Assembly: GCA_910579685.1 (NCBI GenBank)
Contig: CAJTVN010000036.1
Location: 1 to 42,837 of the forward strand
Reading direction: 5' to 3'
DNA: 42,837 nt
From: an uncultured Lachnospiraceae bacterium
GTDB taxonomy: Bacteria; Bacillota; Clostridia; Lachnospirales; Lachnospiraceae
A program made the translations under genes and the position numbers. Shown in pieces: positions 23,619 through 30,820 of this stretch (position 1 is its first letter; every line of letters starts with the position of its first letter). The notes below the pieces were generated by a model, which was not told where the DNA came from, ran no database searches, and was given only the letters and a program-made list of their open reading frames with translations.

Positions 23619-25356
23619 ATTCTTCCCCTCCCTTCTTGAAGTCTCCGTACTGATGACGAAACGCCTCGGCATAGTAGCCTTCCGCCGCCACCAGCTCGTC
23701 ATGTGTGCCGCATTCAACGATTCTCCCCTTATCCATTACCAGAATCATATCAGCATCCTTGATAGACGAAATCCGGTAGGCAATGATAAAGATCGTGCAG
23801 TCTTTTTCTATCTTTTTCAGCTGGTCCTGGATATAGCTTTCCGTCTCCATATCCACGGCCGAGGTGGTATCGTCCAGAATCAGGATCGCCGGATCCTTTA
23901 CCAGAGCTCTCGCCAGGGAAATCCTCTGCTTCTGGCCGCCGGAAAGTCCCACGCCCCGCTCTCCCACAATGGTGTCATAGCCCTCCGGCATATTCTGGAT
24001 AAACAGATTGGCATCCGCCATCTTCGCCGCCTTCTTTACTTCCTCAAAGCTGCAGTTCGGCCGCCCGTAGGCAATATTTCCTTCTATGGTGTCGGAAAAC
24101 AGGAACACGTCCTGCATGGCGATTCCGATATTGTCCCGCAGCTCATACAGATCCAGGTCCCGCACATTGACGCCATCCACGAATACGCTGCCCGTGGTGG
24201 TATCGTAAAAGCGGCCCAGAAGATTCATGATCGTGGATTTTCCGGAACCCGTGGAGCCGATAATGCCCACGGTCTGTCCCGCCTTCACCCGGAAGCTGAT
24301 ATTGGATATGATGTCCGTATTCTCCGCCCGGTAGGAAACGTCCTTAAATTCCACGTCCCCGTTAAAATGCTTCCGCTCCACAGGCCGGCAGGGCTTCTTG
24401 ATATCCGGTTCCTCGCTGTAGGTCTTGTAGATCTTCTCCGCAGAGGTTGTAAACCTGTGGATATCGTTGACCCACCACCCGGCCATTCGAAGCGGCATGG
24501 TGAGCATCCACAGATAGCCGTTGACCGTTACCATGTTTCCTATGGTGATCTCCCCGTCAATCACCATATATCCTCCGTACAGCATGAGCACCACCGTAAG
24601 GATATTGGACAGGAATTCAAAAATCGGCACATATTTTTTCCATGTGGCGGACGCATTCAGCTCCGCATCCCGGTAGCCGTCGTTTTCCTTATTAAATTTT
24701 TCGATTTCAAAATCTTCCTTCGCAAAGGCCTTGACCACCCGGTTCCCGCTGATATTTTCCTGCACAAAGGTATTCAGCGATGAGAACTGCTGCCGGATCC
24801 GGAAAAATGCGGGACGCACTCTCTTGGACTGCCTGAAGGTGGTAAGCGCCGTAAAGGGCAGCACCACCAGCATGCACAGGGCCAGCTTCACATTTACCGT
24901 GAAAATCATGGTCAGGGCAAAGGCGAGAAGCAGGATGTTCTCATAGACCGCATAGATCACATAGGAGATGAAATGCCGGATCGCCTCCATATCCCCGGTC
25001 TGCCTTGACATCAGATCCCCGGTTCGGTTTCTGTTGTAAAAGTTAAAGTCCTCCTGAAGGAGCTTGCGGTACACAGTGTCCCTCATACTATAGAGCACTC
25101 CCTGGGAACTGCTCTCAAACATAATCTGAGAGCTGAAACGCAGAAGGCCCCTCACCAGAGTTACGCCAATCAGGCAGGCGATCATCACGGGCAGCAGCTG
25201 CCTTTGCCCTCCCCCTATGACATCATCCACAATCACCCCGGAAATATAGGGATTCACGATGGTAAGCATTGCGATTCCCGTTGTCATAAGAAGCCCCGCC
25301 GCCATCCTTTTTCTGTACTTTTTCAAAAATGAAAATACCCATTTTACAGCCGTCAT
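23605..25356 (-). CDS. ABC exporter half-transporter, degenerate-site subunit
   Basis: A 583-residue half-transporter with six membrane spans (about 15-305) and a C-terminal ATPase. Walker A is GSTGSGKS (367-374) and the signature is canonical LSGGQ (471-475). The catalytic base after Walker B is aspartate (ILILDD, Asp496), and the switch histidine is tyrosine (IAYRIS, Tyr527). Together with the LSAGQ signature of the partner this defines one degenerate and one active ATP site, as in TM287/288-like heterodimers. It is the first gene of the operon and shares a 176-base divergent region with the esterase gene. Confidence 0.92.
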   Translation of the reverse strand: MTAVKWVFSFLKKYRKRMAAGLLMTTGIAMLTIVNPYISGVIVDDVIGGGQRQLLPVMIACLIGVTLVRGLLRFSSQIMFESSSQGVLYSMRDTVYRKLLQEDFNFYNRNRTGDLMSRQTGDMEAIRHFISYVIYAVYENILLLAFALTMIFTVNVKLALCMLVVLPFTALTTFRQSKRVRPAFFRIRQQFSSLNTFVQENISGNRVVKAFAKEDFEIEKFNKENDGYRDAELNASATWKKYVPIFEFLSNILTVVLMLYGGYMVIDGEITIGNMVTVNGYLWMLTMPLRMAGWWVNDIHRFTTSAEKIYKTYSEEPDIKKPCRPVERKHFNGDVEFKDVSYRAENTDIISNISFRVKAGQTVGIIGSTGSGKSTIMNLLGRFYDTTTGSVFVDGVNVRDLDLYELRDNIGIAMQDVFLFSDTIEGNIAYGRPNCSFEEVKKAAKMADANLFIQNMPEGYDTIVGERGVGLSGGQKQRISLARALVKDPAILILDDTTSAVDMETESYIQDQLKKIEKDCTIFIIAYRISSIKDADMILVMDKGRIVECGTHDELVAAEGYYAEAFRHQYGDFKKGGEEYGQK

Positions 25357-25476
25357 AGAGCTTTCCTCCCATTGTCTGATCTACTCTCAATATATCCTGC
25401 ACCTTATTTTTTTCCTATAACAGAACTCCTTAAAAGTATAAAAAACCTCTTGAAATAATTTCGGGAGGGAAATACA

Positions 25477-25506
25477 CTGTAAAAAACAGAATTTTCAATT
25501 TTACAG
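25477..25506. promoter_or_regulatory. Inverted repeat upstream of the SGNH esterase
   Basis: CTGTAAAA (25477-25484) and TTTTACAG (25499-25506) form an 8-bp inverted repeat with a 14-base AT-rich centre, about 28 bases before the esterase start. It lies in the divergent region between the ABC exporter and esterase genes and may be an operator. Confidence 0.4.
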
Positions 25507-25533
25507 AAAACCGGTTATGTAAAGGGGATAATT

Positions 25534-26661
25534 ATGCAGAAAAATACCAATTTAAAAGCTTATTCACTGAAAGAGATGGAACATTACAAAATTCACGGCC
25601 GCACAGATGCGTCCCTTTATCCGCTGCCTCTTTTTTTCAACGGCAGCGCCGTGGAGGTCAACGCCACCGGATCAGAGCTGTGGATTGATGTGGAGGCAGA
25701 GTTTGACGTGCATGAGCCCTGGATCTGGACGACCCTGAACGGATCCTTTATCAGCCGCCAGATGCTTCTTCCCGGTTCCCAGTCCCTGTGTCTGTTTCGG
25801 GGCATGTCTCCGGATACTGCAAAAAACGTGAAATTCATAAGGGAGACCCAGCCCATGCCGGACAACGAAGCCTGCCATATCCTGGTGAAGGGCTTTTGGT
25901 CAGACGGGAGCTTTCTCCCTGTTCCTGATAAAAAGCTCAAACTTGAATTTATCGGCGACAGCATCACCTCCGGAGAAGGAACCTACGGGGCCAGGGAGGA
26001 TACCGACTGGCTTCCCATGTACATGGGCTGCAGCAGGAACTATGCCGAAATGACCTGCGAGGCATTGAATGCGGAGTACCGTCTCTTTTCCCAGGGCGGC
26101 TGGGGCGTGCTCTGCGGCTGGGACAACGATCCCCGGCACAACATTCCTTCCCGCTACGAAAAGCTCTGCGGCCTTGCCGGCGGGGAGGCCGGCAAAAGAC
26201 TGGGCGCAGACAGGCCCTATGACTTTAAAGGCTGGCAGCCGGACGCCGTCATTGTAAATCTCGGCACCAATGATGCCAGCGCTTTCAACGAGCCCGCCTG
26301 GCGGGATCCCGAATCCGGGGAAGTCTTTAAGCAGCGCCGCAATCCGGACGGAAGCTTTCATCCTCAGGATCTGATGCGTTTTGAAAAGGCCGCTTCGGAT
26401 TTCCTTGCCATGCTTCGCAAAAACAACCCGGCTTCCCATATCGTATGGGCTTACGGAATGCTGGGTTATGATCTGACTCTTGCCATCACTGATGCCGTCA
26501 ATTCCTATCGCAGGAACTCAGGCGACTCCAATGTGGCTTTTCTGCAGCTTCCCGACACCACGCAGGAAACACTCGGCTCTCATGCGCACCCCGGCATCAG
26601 GTCCCACCGTCGCTCTGCCGCCGTTCTGACGGAATACCTGAGAAAACGCCTGGATCTGTAA
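25534..26661 (+). CDS. SGNH/GDSL hydrolase, CE2-like carbohydrate esterase
   Basis: A 375-residue esterase with no signal peptide, so probably cytoplasmic. An N-terminal jelly-roll-like domain (about 1-130) is followed by an SGNH hydrolase domain. The nucleophile is Ser143 in IGDSITSGEGT, the oxyanion residues lie in VNLGTND (Gly244-Asp247), and the catalytic His is in the SHAHPG motif near residue 352. The two-domain layout matches carbohydrate esterase family 2, which removes acetyl groups from sugars or xylan oligomers. AAAGGGG precedes the ATG. It is a single-gene unit, divergent from the ABC exporter and closed by a strong terminator. Confidence 0.87.
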   Translation: MQKNTNLKAYSLKEMEHYKIHGRTDASLYPLPLFFNGSAVEVNATGSELWIDVEAEFDVHEPWIWTTLNGSFISRQMLLPGSQSLCLFRGMSPDTAKNVKFIRETQPMPDNEACHILVKGFWSDGSFLPVPDKKLKLEFIGDSITSGEGTYGAREDTDWLPMYMGCSRNYAEMTCEALNAEYRLFSQGGWGVLCGWDNDPRHNIPSRYEKLCGLAGGEAGKRLGADRPYDFKGWQPDAVIVNLGTNDASAFNEPAWRDPESGEVFKQRRNPDGSFHPQDLMRFEKAASDFLAMLRKNNPASHIVWAYGMLGYDLTLAITDAVNSYRRNSGDSNVAFLQLPDTTQETLGSHAHPGIRSHRRSAAVLTEYLRKRLDL

Positions 26662-26678
26662 TGCCCTTTTTCACTGCC

Positions 26679-26728
26679 GCAGGTTCTTTGACCTGCAAAA
26701 GGGCCGGTTCAGACACCGGCCCTTTTTT
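26679..26728 (+). terminator. Double-hairpin terminator after the esterase
   Basis: A first hairpin GCAGGT/ACCTGC (26679-26696) is followed by a strong stem GGGCCGGT (26701-26708) with ACCGGCCC (26715-26722) and a T run. The A run on its other side lets it serve the convergent CPBP operon too. Confidence 0.9.
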
Positions 26729-26744
26729 CTCTGGCTTTTATTCT

Positions 26745-27758
26745 CTAATTTGCATTCTCTTTAAACACCTTTGAAAAAATAAAGAGAATAAACATCAGGT
26801 TCAGCGCGATCATGACCGGCACGTTTATCCATTGATATACCTGGCCTCCGATATCGGCCGTACCCGCCAACACGCCTATCATGTTGTTATTGATGTAGTG
26901 CATGGCAACCGGCACCCAGATATTGTTCGTCTTCATGAAGGCATAGCCGAAGAAGATCCCCAGGCTGATACAGGTAATGATCTGAAGAAGAATACTGATC
27001 ACCGCAGTGTCCGGGCTGTAATAAAAGATGTTGAGAGGCAGATGCCACAGTCCCCAGAGCACTCCCAGAATCAGAACGCCGCCCTTTAAACCGAACCGCT
27101 TCTGCAAGAGGGGCTGGAAGAAAAACCGCCACCCGTATTCCTCCCCGAAAAAGGCGCTAAAGCTTAAGAAAAACAGCGGAATCAGCATAAGTATAGTAAC
27201 ATACATCATCGGATCCTGAAACAGAACCACAATGTCAAACAGACTTCCTTCTATCAGGCCGCCAATAAACAGACGCAGAAGATAGAGCGCAAAAAACAGC
27301 AGCACGTAGAGCAGAGACTTGCCATCCTTCCCCTTAAAACGCAGACAGTAGGCCGAACGCACTTCCTTCTTTTCCAGAAAGAGCAGCACAAGGCATACGA
27401 TACTGCCGAAAATCATGGGGAACTGAACAACCACCATCCAGTTTGGGCCCGGTATAAATACACTGCAAACCGTCAGTCCTATCATGAGAACCGTGACGAT
27501 CAGAAATCCTATGTAATATTTCATCGGCAGAGGCACACTCCCCGTCTCCCCCGGCAGGGCATCATCCCTTTTGTGCGTGGCAAGCAGTGCCAGCATCACG
27601 CCGGCTGCCGGATAATACATCTGCGCATTTGCAAACATGGCTACGTCATTGCCGTTAAAAAAGCTGTACGCCATAAGAATCCCCATAAGGATCGGCACAC
27701 CGAAGGCAACTGCCGCAAAAATAATTACCTGTTTTTTTTCTGTTTCTGTCCATTTCAT
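26745..27758 (-). CDS. CPBP-family intramembrane glutamic protease
   Basis: A 337-residue membrane protein with about eight to nine spans and the CPBP (Abi/CAAX-like) protease motifs: EExxxR as GEEYGWR (Glu206, Glu207, Arg211), a second motif LWGLWHLPL with His239, and a third VAMHYINN with His287. Members process prenylated or other membrane peptides and are often linked to bacteriocin production or self-immunity. I start at 27758 (MKWTET) since the upstream ten codons overlap the previous gene without a better site. It is the last gene of a three-gene operon with a membrane protein and an XRE regulator. Confidence 0.88.
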   Translation of the reverse strand: MKWTETEKKQVIIFAAVAFGVPILMGILMAYSFFNGNDVAMFANAQMYYPAAGVMLALLATHKRDDALPGETGSVPLPMKYYIGFLIVTVLMIGLTVCSVFIPGPNWMVVVQFPMIFGSIVCLVLLFLEKKEVRSAYCLRFKGKDGKSLLYVLLFFALYLLRLFIGGLIEGSLFDIVVLFQDPMMYVTILMLIPLFFLSFSAFFGEEYGWRFFFQPLLQKRFGLKGGVLILGVLWGLWHLPLNIFYYSPDTAVISILLQIITCISLGIFFGYAFMKTNNIWVPVAMHYINNNMIGVLAGTADIGGQVYQWINVPVMIALNLMFILFIFSKVFKENAN

Positions 27759-27774
27759 AATTCCATACTTCCTT

Positions 27775-28254
27775 TCATTCTTCCTCATCCTGATCAGCCA
27801 GATCGGCCTCTCTTTTTTTTGCGATGCTTCCCACTATGAGAAAGACCACAAATGTTATTATAAACATCACCGCCATGTAAAAGCAAACACTTATAAGTAT
27901 ACCTTTTATGTCGTTTGTACCCTTTTTTAACTCAGAAAGTATCCCCAGGGGTAACCCTGCAGCCAGGGCGGTGATCAGACTGTAGCCAAAATAGCTCTTC
28001 ACACCCGGCACCTTTCGATTCTGATAGTTCCAGACACCTTTTCTCACCCAGCCCACTACCACCACCACGCTGGTGATCATAAAGATAATCCACTCTCCGG
28101 CCGCTCTCTTTACCCCGTCCTCCATAAAGATCCCCTGAATAATCAGGGCGGCAAGCAGCATCCAGTACATCATCCAGAATCCGAAATGCTCCACCTTAAG
28201 CAGGTCCATCTCCTGCCTCTCGTCCACCTTTTTCTCAAACCATTTAAGCTTCAT
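27775..28254 (-). CDS. Four-span membrane protein (DUF6773-like) of the XRE/CPBP operon
   Basis: A 159-residue protein with a charged cytoplasmic N-terminus (MKLKWFEKKVDERQEMD) and four hydrophobic segments (about residues 25-45, 52-72, 90-112 and 122-148), ending in a charged tail. The VDERQ-like opening followed by paired spans is typical of small Firmicutes membrane proteins that sit beside XRE regulators. I choose 28254 because GGAGG lies nine bases upstream; 28260 is possible. The start overlaps the end of the XRE gene. The function is unknown; a sensing or immunity role with the CPBP protease is an inference from context. Confidence 0.75.
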   Translation of the reverse strand: MKLKWFEKKVDERQEMDLLKVEHFGFWMMYWMLLAALIIQGIFMEDGVKRAAGEWIIFMITSVVVVVGWVRKGVWNYQNRKVPGVKSYFGYSLITALAAGLPLGILSELKKGTNDIKGILISVCFYMAVMFIITFVVFLIVGSIAKKREADLADQDEEE

Positions 28255-28459
28255 CCGCATTTTCCTCCGTCTCCCAGAACAAATCATTGAGCGTCTTCCC
28301 AAGCGCCCGGCATATGGCGGTGCACAGCTGAAGCGACGGGTTGAATTTCCCTGCCTCGATCATGCTGATCGTCTGCCTGGTGGCTCCCACCAGCTCCGCC
28401 AGCTGCTCCTGGGACAGATCCTTCTCTATCCTGGCTATCTTCATTTTCTTATTCTTCAA
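28244..28459 (-). CDS. Small XRE-family (Cro/CI-like) regulator
   Basis: A 71-residue DNA-binding protein that is almost entirely one helix-turn-helix: IARIEKDLSQEQLAELVGATRQTISMIEAGKFNPS at about residues 8-42, then the closing helices with ICRALGKTLNDLFW. These minimal regulators commonly head operons with small membrane proteins. It opens the operon, and its promoter overlaps a 10-bp inverted repeat, so autoregulation is likely. Confidence 0.93.
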   Translation of the reverse strand: MKNKKMKIARIEKDLSQEQLAELVGATRQTISMIEAGKFNPSLQLCTAICRALGKTLNDLFWETEENADEA

Positions 28460-28501
28460 TCCATCACCTTTCCTTTCGCTTTACGAATAAGCTCTACACA
28501 T

Positions 28502-28537
28502 AATATATAATATAATTGTTTATTTGTCAATTATATT
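28502..28537 (-). promoter_or_regulatory. Promoter and operator of the XRE/CPBP operon
   Basis: On the minus strand, -35 TTGACA (28525-28530) and -10 TATATT (28502-28507) are separated by 17 bases. AATATAATTG (28509-28518) and CAATTATATT (28528-28537) form a perfect 10-bp inverted repeat with a 9-base spacer that straddles the -35 and spacer. This is the expected site for the small XRE repressor. Confidence 0.7.
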
Positions 28538-28621
28538 TTGCATAAAAATTATTATATTATTCTTTTTGTCATATATGATTCGTTGTTTATCCTTTTCTGA
28601 GCCACGCCGCAGACAAAAGAT

Positions 28622-28730
28622 TCAGGCCGGGCCGGCTTCCAGATACAACTGATTCCAGCAGTCCCTGTCAGACAGGGCTCTGCGCAGGCCGTCGCTTCTC
28701 CCGCTGTCCATAAGCAGCTGCACAGGCGGA
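28622..28730 (-). pseudogene. Possible C-terminal remnant of an unknown gene
   Basis: Between the XRE operon and the toxin-antitoxin pair, one minus-strand frame reads VQLLMDSGRSDGLRRALSDR and on to LYLEAGPA before a stop. It looks like the natural end of a protein, with higher GC than the AT-rich surroundings and no start codon or ribosome binding site. It may be what remains of a gene cut off by insertion of the neighbouring toxin-antitoxin module. I do not recognise the parent family. The rest of 28460-28813 holds only the two promoters listed. Confidence 0.3.
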
Positions 28731-28736
28731 ATCTAT

Positions 28737-28765
28737 TTGAAAAACGAACGCACTTTTTGTATAAT
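28737..28765 (+). promoter_or_regulatory. Promoter of the MntA/HepT-type pair
   Basis: -35 TTGAAA (28737-28742), a 17-base spacer and a perfect -10 TATAAT (28760-28765) precede the antitoxin start by about 48 bases. Confidence 0.75.
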
Positions 28766-28813
28766 AGACACACGGCGGAATCAGAAACGGAAAATCGCAG
28801 AGGGGGACATTTT

Positions 28814-29095
28814 ATGGGAGCAGAAGAGACCATTAAACGGATAGCAGATATATGCCAAAAGCACTCAGTTGATCTTGCCATCTTATATGGATCACGCGCA
28901 AAAGGAACAGCGCTTGAAAGAAGCGATATTGACATTGCCGTCTCAGGCGTAAAGGATTTTTTCGCTCTGGAGGAGGAAATAGAAATGCTCCCCACGCTTT
29001 ATAAAATAGACACAGTTAATCTTGATACATGCCGGAATATGGATTTAATGGAGGATATCCAAAAATATGGGAAGAAAATATACGAAAAGATTTGA
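28814..29095 (+). CDS. MntA-like minimal nucleotidyltransferase (antitoxin)
   Basis: A 93-residue minimal nucleotidyltransferase. The diagnostic GSX10DXD motif is exact: Gly26-Ser27, then Asp38 and Asp40 (GSRAKGTALERSDIDIAV). In characterised MntA/HepT systems such proteins inactivate the HEPN toxin by adding AMP to a tyrosine next to its active site. I start at 28814 (MGAEE) behind AGAGGGGG; the frame is open further upstream but overlaps the promoter. It overlaps the toxin gene by 29 bases, so the two are translated together. An alternative reading is a substrate-binding/nucleotidyltransferase pair of the HI0073/HI0074 type. Confidence 0.88.
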   Translation: MGAEETIKRIADICQKHSVDLAILYGSRAKGTALERSDIDIAVSGVKDFFALEEEIEMLPTLYKIDTVNLDTCRNMDLMEDIQKYGKKIYEKI

Positions 29096-29477
29096 GTCCT
29101 TTAAGCATTCCCTGGAAGCGCTTGCCGAGGCAAGGGAGCGTGATATGAATGATTCCTTTGTGCTGAGCGGAACAGGCGCAAAGTTCAGCATCACATTTGA
29201 TCTGGCGTGGAAGACCATGAAGGATATTCTAATTGAACACTATGCCATTGTAGATTTCGTGGCAGGCTCTCCGAGGGAGGTTCTGAGGAAGGCATTTCAG
29301 GCCGGTATGATTTCAGGGGATGAGTGGATGCAAATGTTGGAAATCCGTAATCAGCTTGCGCATGATTATGACGGAGAGATCGTAAAGGCTCATTGTCAGA
29401 CAATCGTGAAAACTTATCTTAACAAATTCGAGGAATTCCAGACCCGGGCGGAAAAGCTTCTTTGGGAAAGGGAGTAA
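29067..29477 (+). CDS. HepT-like HEPN toxin (HI0074-type)
   Basis: A 136-residue all-helical HEPN-family protein. It carries the RX4HXY motif exactly (Arg94 to His99 and Tyr101 in RNQLAHDY), which forms the ribonuclease site in active HepT toxins, with the tyrosine as the target of AMP addition by MntA. The order antitoxin then toxin, and the 29-base overlap, fit a toxin-antitoxin operon; the family is also annotated as nucleotidyltransferase substrate-binding protein. A shared terminator follows. Confidence 0.87.
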   Translation: MGRKYTKRFESFKHSLEALAEARERDMNDSFVLSGTGAKFSITFDLAWKTMKDILIEHYAIVDFVAGSPREVLRKAFQAGMISGDEWMQMLEIRNQLAHDYDGEIVKAHCQTIVKTYLNKFEEFQTRAEKLLWERE

Positions 29478-29481
29478 AATA

Positions 29482-29505
29482 GGAAGGGGAATAAAATCCC
29501 CTTCC
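29482..29505. terminator. Bidirectional terminator between convergent genes
   Basis: GGAAGGGGA (29482-29490) pairs perfectly with TCCCCTTCC (29497-29505) around a 6-base loop. It lies between the HepT-like gene (plus) and the acetyltransferase-deaminase gene (minus), with short T tracts on either side. Confidence 0.75.
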
Positions 29506-29515
29506 AAAATTTCTC

Positions 29516-30469
29516 TCAAATCCACCACTCGGGCGTCAGCTCTCCCAGCTTAACCACTCTGCGGCTCTCATAGTCCAGCATGATCTCCACATCCTTGTAA
29601 CCATCCGGCATCAGCTGAACCATCAGCTCCCGGCAGGCGCCGCAGGGCGGTCCGGTATGTCCGTCAGGCATGATGGCAAGCACCTTTCTGATCCCGCTCT
29701 CTCCCTCGGTAAGCATATGGAAGATCGCATTCCTCTCGGCGCAGATGCCAAGCGTAGAGCAGGTATCCACACATACTCCGGTATAAATATTTCCTTTTGA
29801 CGTGAGAATCGCCGCAGCCACACCGCCCGCATCTACATAGTCCGAAATCTTCCTGCCATTGCGAACGGCAAACGCTCTCTCATACATCTCGTCCCACACG
29901 TCAGAAAGGCCTTTTCTTCTGTCATACTCTTCCTTTAAAACAGAGTACCAGGATTCGTCGCACACCCCCTGATTATTCACGCCGCCGGCCCTCCATGTTC
30001 CTTCATAGGTCATGCCGCACTTTCGCATGACCTTTCCGGAATTGGGATTTCTGGGGTCATGGCAGGCGTTCACGCAGTTCATTCCCACCTGCTCAAAGAA
30101 AAACGCAATCAAAGCCCGAAGGGCCTCAGCCACGATTCCCCGGCCCCAGAAGCTCCGGCCGATACAGTACCCTATCGTTGCCGCCCTTGTCTCATCATCA
30201 ATCTTTACCGCCGCAATACTCCCGATGGGTTCCCCGATCTCCTTCCACTCAATCGCCCACTGATAATTTCCCGGATCGTCATACGCCTTGACCCAGCTCT
30301 CCAAAACCTGCCGGGAGACTTCCACGCTCCCGTGTGCCGGCCAGGTGAGAAATTTTGTCACCTCTTTGTCCGACGCCCAGTTGAGGAACATGGACTGTGC
30401 ATCCTCCACGCAAAATCGCCTAAGGCGCAGCCTCTCCGTCTCAATCGCAACCGTTCCTTTATGCTCCAT
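29516..30469 (-). CDS. GNAT acetyltransferase fused to a cytidine-deaminase-like domain
   Basis: A 317-residue two-domain protein. Residues 8-175 form a RimJ/RimL-type GNAT N-acetyltransferase (RLRLRRFCVEDAQ start, acetyl-CoA loop GRSFWGRGIVAEALRAL, then NPNSGKVMRKCGM). Residues 185-317 form a small cytidine-deaminase domain with the catalytic CAE (Cys243, Glu245) and the second zinc motif PCGAC (Cys276, Cys279). The deaminase most resembles the short tetrameric CDA or blasticidin-deaminase group. I start at 30469 (MEHKG) since GGGGG lies just upstream. The fusion suggests one pathway that both acetylates and deaminates, such as modification or detoxification of a nucleoside antibiotic, but this is inference. 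It is a single gene. Confidence 0.87.
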   Translation of the reverse strand: MEHKGTVAIETERLRLRRFCVEDAQSMFLNWASDKEVTKFLTWPAHGSVEVSRQVLESWVKAYDDPGNYQWAIEWKEIGEPIGSIAAVKIDDETRAATIGYCIGRSFWGRGIVAEALRALIAFFFEQVGMNCVNACHDPRNPNSGKVMRKCGMTYEGTWRAGGVNNQGVCDESWYSVLKEEYDRRKGLSDVWDEMYERAFAVRNGRKISDYVDAGGVAAAILTSKGNIYTGVCVDTCSTLGICAERNAIFHMLTEGESGIRKVLAIMPDGHTGPPCGACRELMVQLMPDGYKDVEIMLDYESRRVVKLGELTPEWWI

Positions 30470-30502
30470 ACCGATCCCCCTTATCAATATTTTCAGACTC
30501 GA

Positions 30503-30541
30503 AGGTCATGCAGCGATACGCAGACATATCATGCATGACCT
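30503..30541. repeat. 10-bp inverted repeat upstream of the GNAT-deaminase gene
   Basis: AGGTCATGCA (30503-30512) and TGCATGACCT (30532-30541) pair perfectly around a 19-base centre. On the plus strand a short T run follows, which would suit a terminator for a transcript now lost; on the minus strand it lies 34-72 bases upstream of the fusion gene and could be an operator. Confidence 0.5.
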
Positions 30542-30598
30542 TTTTGAATCAGTATATCACATCTTTTCAACAGGTGTAAAGCCGATTTCATCCCTTAA

Positions 30599-30814
30599 TG
30601 GAGGGGAGAACCGATCCTGATTACGGAATGCGGCGGCATCAATTACAATGCCACGGAGGACGGAAACCGGGGTTATACATCAGCCGCAGACGAGGAGGAT
30701 TTCCTGCGGCAGTATGAGCACGTGGTCCGGTCAATCCTCGGATCCGACCTGATCTACGGCTTCTGCTACACACAGCTGTCCGGCGTGGAGCAGGAGAGCA
30801 ACGGACTGCTAACC
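30599..30814 (+). pseudogene. Remnant of a GH2 family glycoside hydrolase
   Basis: One plus-strand frame encodes 72 residues that read as the C-terminal part of a GH2 (beta-galactosidase/glucuronidase-type) catalytic barrel: GEPILITECGGINYN, with the Glu of ITECGG at the place of the GH2 nucleophile, then DEEDFLRQYEHVVRSIL, GFCYTQLSGVEQESNGLLT. Upstream is a stop codon and no start; downstream the homology ends at NGLLT, just before the usual YDR-K continuation and only six bases from the stop of the histidine kinase gene. No ribosome binding site is present. It is a broken relic, probably left by a deletion or rearrangement. The rest of 30470-30820 holds only the inverted repeat. Confidence 0.8.
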
Positions 30815-30820
30815 GCCTCA

